Source of the DNA: Opitutia bacterium Tous-C4FEB
GTDB taxonomy: Bacteria > Verrucomicrobiota > Verrucomicrobiia > Opitutales > Opitutaceae
DNA length: 64,000 nt
Reading direction: 5' to 3'
Assembly: GCA_002304445.1 (NCBI GenBank)
Contig: NEVA01000007.1
Location: 1-64,000 of the forward strand
The notes under the pieces were generated by a model. It did no database searches, was not told the DNA's origin, and was given only the letters and a program-made list of their open reading frames with translations. Below are positions 60,901-64,000 of this stretch, piece after piece (position 1 is the stretch's first letter; every line of letters starts with the position of its first letter). The translations under genes and the position numbers were made by a program.

Positions 60901-61923
60901 TTAAGCAGCGCCCTCCGCGTCGTCTTCGTCGAGGATGATATCGCCCGATTCCTCGAGCTTGCGGAGCATATCGACGACGGCGGCCTGCGCCGTCTCGACC
61001 TCCTTGGGGCGGACGTTGCTGAGCATCGCGATATCGTCGCGCAAGCCTTGTCCAGCACGTTTCGAAAGTGCGCCGAAGATTTTTTCCTGCATGCCGTCTG
61101 AGGCACCTTTGAGCGCGAGCGCCAATTGGGCCGAATCCACATCGCGCATGAGGCGTTGCATATCGCTTGGACGCAGCCGGGAGAGATCTTCGAAAGAGAA
61201 TAGTTTCCGCCGTACTGCGGTCGCAAGCCGGGGATTTTTCTCTTCGATCTGGGCCATGACCGCACGGGTCGCGTCTTTCGAAACACCTTTGAGCATGTTG
61301 GCCACCGTTTCGGCGCCGCCACTACGGTGAAACGCAGGCACCTCCGTCTGCGAGATGTGAGCGCCGAGTTGGTTGGCAATCTTTTCGATGTATTTTAGCG
61401 AAGTACTGTCAATCAGACCGATGCGCAGCGAAATATCCGCCTGCAGTTCAGGGGAAAATAGTTTGAAGGCGTCGCGGGCTTTAACTTTGTCGATGTAAGA
61501 AAGCACGAAGGCGATGGTTTGCGATTGCTCCCGTTTTAACAGGAGGAACACATCGCGGCCTTCCATTTCGGAGATGCGTTCCAGCACTTTAGCGGAAGCG
61601 AGGCTTACACTCGCACCGATTCGGCTTAACATCGCGCCGGTTTTAAATTCGCCGCGCGAAAGATCGAGGGCTTTTTTGGCGAAATCGAAGCCACCTTCGA
61701 TCGATTTTAATCCCCCGATGATGAGCGGTTCAAATTCCGCGATGAGAAAATCTTTCAGCTCCTGGGACACGACTTCAAACTCACCCATCAAACGGCAGAT
61801 TTCCTCCACCTCGCGATCGGGGAACGTGCGTAGAATGTCTGCCGCAGCGTCCGGGCCGGCCACAATCAACAGGGCAGCGAGTTTTTGCGGTCGGCTAAGT
61901 TTGCTGTATTCGGTGGAAGTCAC
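60901..61923 (-). CDS. fliG: Flagellar motor switch protein FliG
   Basis: A 340-aa protein with the three FliG domains: LSRPQKLAALLIVAGPDAAA at the N-terminus, a middle EHPQ-like region and the C-terminal charged torque helix (RDVDSAQLALALKGASDGMQ, RAGQGLRDDIAML) that contacts MotA. It forms the upper C-ring beneath FliF. Start and length are normal. It lies 12 bases after fliF. Confidence 0.95.
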   Translation of the reverse strand: MTSTEYSKLSRPQKLAALLIVAGPDAAADILRTFPDREVEEICRLMGEFEVVSQELKDFLIAEFEPLIIGGLKSIEGGFDFAKKALDLSRGEFKTGAMLSRIGASVSLASAKVLERISEMEGRDVFLLLKREQSQTIAFVLSYIDKVKARDAFKLFSPELQADISLRIGLIDSTSLKYIEKIANQLGAHISQTEVPAFHRSGGAETVANMLKGVSKDATRAVMAQIEEKNPRLATAVRRKLFSFEDLSRLRPSDMQRLMRDVDSAQLALALKGASDGMQEKIFGALSKRAGQGLRDDIAMLSNVRPKEVETAQAAVVDMLRKLEESGDIILDEDDAEGAA

Positions 61924-61935
61924 GGGCGATCAAAT

Positions 61936-63501
61936 TCAGGTTTTCGACTCGGCCGACCAGTCCCGCAGCGCGGCGCCGATATTGCCGGGTTTTCTGCGGA
62001 GCAATTCGTTCAGCGAGGCCGCGGTCACCACGGCGGGCAGTTCTGATTCTTCTTCTACGCGCGGTGGATTGATGACCTCCATCGGCACGGTCTCGGGCCG
62101 CTGGGTGCGCAAAAGGCGGAAGAAAAAACCAAAAGCGAGCACGGCAATCAGCACGGGGGTGTAGTTAGCGCCGAGCTCGATCCAAGTGCGGACCTTCGCC
62201 GGCACGGTCGCTTCCTCAACGGCGGTAGGGAAGGATGATTGAAACGCGGCTTCTTGGATCGTCACCAAATCCTCAACGTTAGCATTGGCGTTGGCCCCAG
62301 CAAAAGCTTTGAGGCCAATCGCGTTGATCACGAGCTTGCGCAATCCCTCGAGTTCTTCCGCGGTGCGGGGCTGCGGCTTGGCGTCGGCGCCCGTACCTAC
62401 CACGCGTTGGGCGACGAAGACCGAGGCCGAAAGTCCACGGATCGTGCCCGGTGTGCGGGACGAATTAGTCAGAACGCGATTGATTTCGTAACTGGTGGTC
62501 CGGTTTTTGGTGTTCTGGTCATTGGCTACGAGCGGCGCTTCTTCTTTACCAGCGGCATCCGGGGTGTTGGTGGTCACGCCGGCGATGCCGGACTTCTTCT
62601 TTTCCACCGCGGTGGAAGTTTCTTCAATATTGGTTTGAGACCGGACGACTTGGCTTTCTGGGTCAAAACGCTCTTCGCTCCGATTGGCGGTCTCGCTGTC
62701 GATGTCGGCGGAGACGCGTACGACGGCGTTGCCGGGTCCGATCACCGGGGTCAGCAAGGATTCTACTTTGCGCGCAAAGTAATCTTCGACCTGTTGGCGG
62801 TAGCGCATCTGGCTGGTTGCAGCGCCCAAGGTCGGGTCGTCCTTCAGATCGGCGGAAAGCACGTGGCCTTTTTGGTCCACGACCGCTACCTCGTCGACGA
62901 CAAGGCCTTGGACAGAATTGGCTACGAGATTACGGATCGCGTTCACCGCCTCAACAGGCAAACGGTTGCCGCGGAGCTCCACGAAGACTGAGGCCGTAGG
63001 CTTAATGCTCTGACCGATGAGGAGGAGTCGGTTTTCGGGTTGTACGATCATGACGCGCGCCGCGGCGACGCCGTCGAGCTGCGCGATCGTGCGGGATAAT
63101 TCACCCTGGAGCGCGCGGGCGTAATTGGTGCGCTGTGCAAAATCACTCAGCCCGAACTGGCCTTTATCAAAAATTTCAAAGCCCACGCCTTCGCCGCTCG
63201 GGAGCCCCTTGCTGGCTAAATCCATGCGCAAGCGGTGAATGTTTGCCGCCGGCACGAAGACCGAACTGCCGTCCGTGCTGGTGCGATACTTGACGTTCTG
63301 CGCCTGCAGGGAGCTGATGATGATTGCGGCGTCCTTCTGCGCGAGTCGGCCATAAAGGAGCTGGTAATCGGGCTGACTGGACCAGACAGCGGCGGCGACG
63401 AGCCCACCCAACACCAGAAAAGCCGCGAGGAAGATAGAGGTTTTCTGACCGACGGTGAACTCGCGCCACACCCGCAGAAAGGAATCAAGAAAAGGTTTCA
63501 T
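61936..63501 (-). CDS. fliF: Flagellar MS-ring protein FliF
   Basis: A 521-aa protein. The first membrane helix is TSIFLAAFLVLGGLVAAAVW, then ring-building motifs (QLLYGRLAQKDAAIIISSLQ, VASKGLPSGE-like LRMDLASKGLPSGEGVGFEI). A second helix is near the end (YTPVLIAVLAFGFFFRLLRT), and a FliG-binding tail closes the chain. It forms the MS ring in the inner membrane. It follows fliE by 21 bases. Confidence 0.95.
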   Translation of the reverse strand: MKPFLDSFLRVWREFTVGQKTSIFLAAFLVLGGLVAAAVWSSQPDYQLLYGRLAQKDAAIIISSLQAQNVKYRTSTDGSSVFVPAANIHRLRMDLASKGLPSGEGVGFEIFDKGQFGLSDFAQRTNYARALQGELSRTIAQLDGVAAARVMIVQPENRLLLIGQSIKPTASVFVELRGNRLPVEAVNAIRNLVANSVQGLVVDEVAVVDQKGHVLSADLKDDPTLGAATSQMRYRQQVEDYFARKVESLLTPVIGPGNAVVRVSADIDSETANRSEERFDPESQVVRSQTNIEETSTAVEKKKSGIAGVTTNTPDAAGKEEAPLVANDQNTKNRTTSYEINRVLTNSSRTPGTIRGLSASVFVAQRVVGTGADAKPQPRTAEELEGLRKLVINAIGLKAFAGANANANVEDLVTIQEAAFQSSFPTAVEEATVPAKVRTWIELGANYTPVLIAVLAFGFFFRLLRTQRPETVPMEVINPPRVEEESELPAVVTAASLNELLRRKPGNIGAALRDWSAESKT

Positions 63502-63522
63502 TTAGTCGAACTTAGGGGGAAA

Positions 63523-63864
63523 TTATACGGGCATGCGCATGAGCTCTTGGAAGCCCTCGACGACCTTATTGCGGACCTCAACCATGAGGCTGAATGCCAC
63601 CGAAGCTTCCTGCATCGCGATCACACTTTGGTGGAGCGGAGTACCTTGGCCAAGGAGCACAGATTTAGTTAAAGCGGCGGCCTCACTTTGCTTGTCGATC
63701 AGCGGGGAGGCCAGTTGCGAAAGCACGCCGGCGAAATCCGTTGGTCCCGTGGCAGCCTTGTCCCCCGCGCCACCAGGGTTGAGACCTTTGAGATCTAGCG
63801 CAGGCAGCCGCGTGGCAGCCTGAGGACTAATTCCGCTCGCGGTGATGGCTCCGATGATAGACAT
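63523..63864 (-). CDS. fliE: Flagellar hook-basal body complex protein FliE
   Basis: A 113-aa protein with the family's helical C-terminus (GTPLHQSVIAMQEASVAFSL and MVEVRNKVVEGFQELMRMPV). It joins the MS ring to the rod. It starts 15 bases after flgC and precedes fliF. Length is normal. Confidence 0.93.
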   Translation of the reverse strand: MSIIGAITASGISPQAATRLPALDLKGLNPGGAGDKAATGPTDFAGVLSQLASPLIDKQSEAAALTKSVLLGQGTPLHQSVIAMQEASVAFSLMVEVRNKVVEGFQELMRMPV

Positions 63865-63879
63865 GAGTCAGGGAAAAGA

Positions 63880-64000
63880 TTATCGGCCGATATCGATCGT
63901 TTTCTGCGCCATCTGGCGGGCAGCTTTGACGACGGAAAGGTTGGCTTCGTAGGTGCGGGAGGCCGTGATCAAATCGACCATCTCGGTCGAAACGTTGACG
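63880..64000 (-). CDS. flgC: Flagellar rod protein FlgC, C-terminal part (cut by window edge)
   Basis: Only the last 39 codons are in the window. They read VNVSTEMVDLITASRTYEAN and then LSVVKAARQMAQKTIDIGR before the stop, the conserved C-terminus of the proximal rod protein FlgC. Its position directly before fliE is the standard flgB-flgC-fliE order. The 5' part lies beyond base 64000. Confidence 0.9.
   Translation of the reverse strand, partial: VNVSTEMVDLITASRTYEANLSVVKAARQMAQKTIDIGR

Noticed and set aside
60897-61379. Extended open frame upstream of fliH
   Set aside because: It lies within fliG in another frame; the conserved FliH sequence begins only after the ATG at 60896.
1-64000. 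CRISPR arrays, prophage genes, or a new defence island
   Set aside because: I saw no regularly spaced repeat-spacer pattern, phage structural genes or nuclease/sensor pairs. The only accessory island is the decayed toxin-antitoxin locus.

Overview
The window is high-GC bacterial DNA that reads as a member of the Verrucomicrobiota, most likely an Opitutaceae-like genome. I infer this from the short C-terminal secreted-protein module of the first gene, a TonB receptor with an N-terminal carboxypeptidase-regulatory-like domain, genes for a Gram-negative envelope (WaaA, ExbBD), dispersed short intergenic repeats and the overall gene style. No rRNA or other phylogenetic marker is present, so this is an inference.

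Layout. (1) 0.2-5.0 kb, minus strand: a TonB-dependent receptor followed by a secreted beta-helix-like protein. (2) 5.5-8.2 kb: an SNF2-family helicase. (3) 8.4-13.4 kb, plus strand: an apparent glycolipid operon (GT4 glycosyltransferase, MGDG-synthase-like GT28, YegS-type lipid kinase, LpxH-like phosphoesterase, YoaK-type membrane protein), convergent with waaA. (4) 14.9-19.1 kb: an M16 zinc protease and a histone-deacetylase-like amidohydrolase. (5) 19.3-24.7 kb: an SDR oxidoreductase, exbB-exbD, leuC-leuD and a divergent LysR regulator. (6) 25.2-30.3 kb: a 2-hydroxyacid dehydrogenase, an Ldh2-type oxidoreductase and a KDG-kinase-like sugar kinase, followed by an SGNH-DUF1080 fusion lipoprotein.

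(7) 30.5-33.4 kb is a small accessory island. A toxin-antitoxin pair of the Unstab_antitox/zeta type has its antitoxin split by a complete IS630-family insertion, and the zeta toxin is a multiply mutated pseudogene. A degenerate copy of the 5' end of the downstream DUF1826-like gene lies on the other side of the pair. (8) 33.4-40.7 kb holds housekeeping and secreted enzymes (ceramidase-like protein, alpha/beta hydrolase, Cys-rich peptide, tRNA-Gly(CCC), recR, ybaB, an epimerase, a DJ-1 protein, a pyridine nucleotide-disulfide oxidoreductase). An IS256-family element with an 8-bp target duplication follows.

(9) 42.4-64.0 kb is one long minus-strand flagellar cluster, read right to left: flgC (cut by the window edge), fliE, fliF, fliG, fliH, fliI, fliJ, a MotE-like gene, fliK, flgD, flgE, fliL, fliM, fliN, fliO, fliP, fliQ, fliR, flhB, flhA, an flhF-like gene, a small membrane protein, fliA, motA, motB and two uncharacterised genes. 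Many of these genes overlap by 1-4 bases, as expected for translational coupling. They supply the basal body, export apparatus, switch, hook assembly, stator and sigma-28. Flagellin and chemotaxis genes are not in the window. Unusual points are an FlhF-like protein whose GTP-binding loops look degenerate, no FlhG gene beside it, a short hook protein, and a FliM without the usual N-terminal CheY-binding peptide.

I did not find a convincing wholly new defence or biosynthetic system. The most informative features are the reconstructable IS-disrupted toxin-antitoxin island, the 10-nt-periodic dispersed repeat family, the lipid operon, and the atypical regulatory end of the flagellar cluster.
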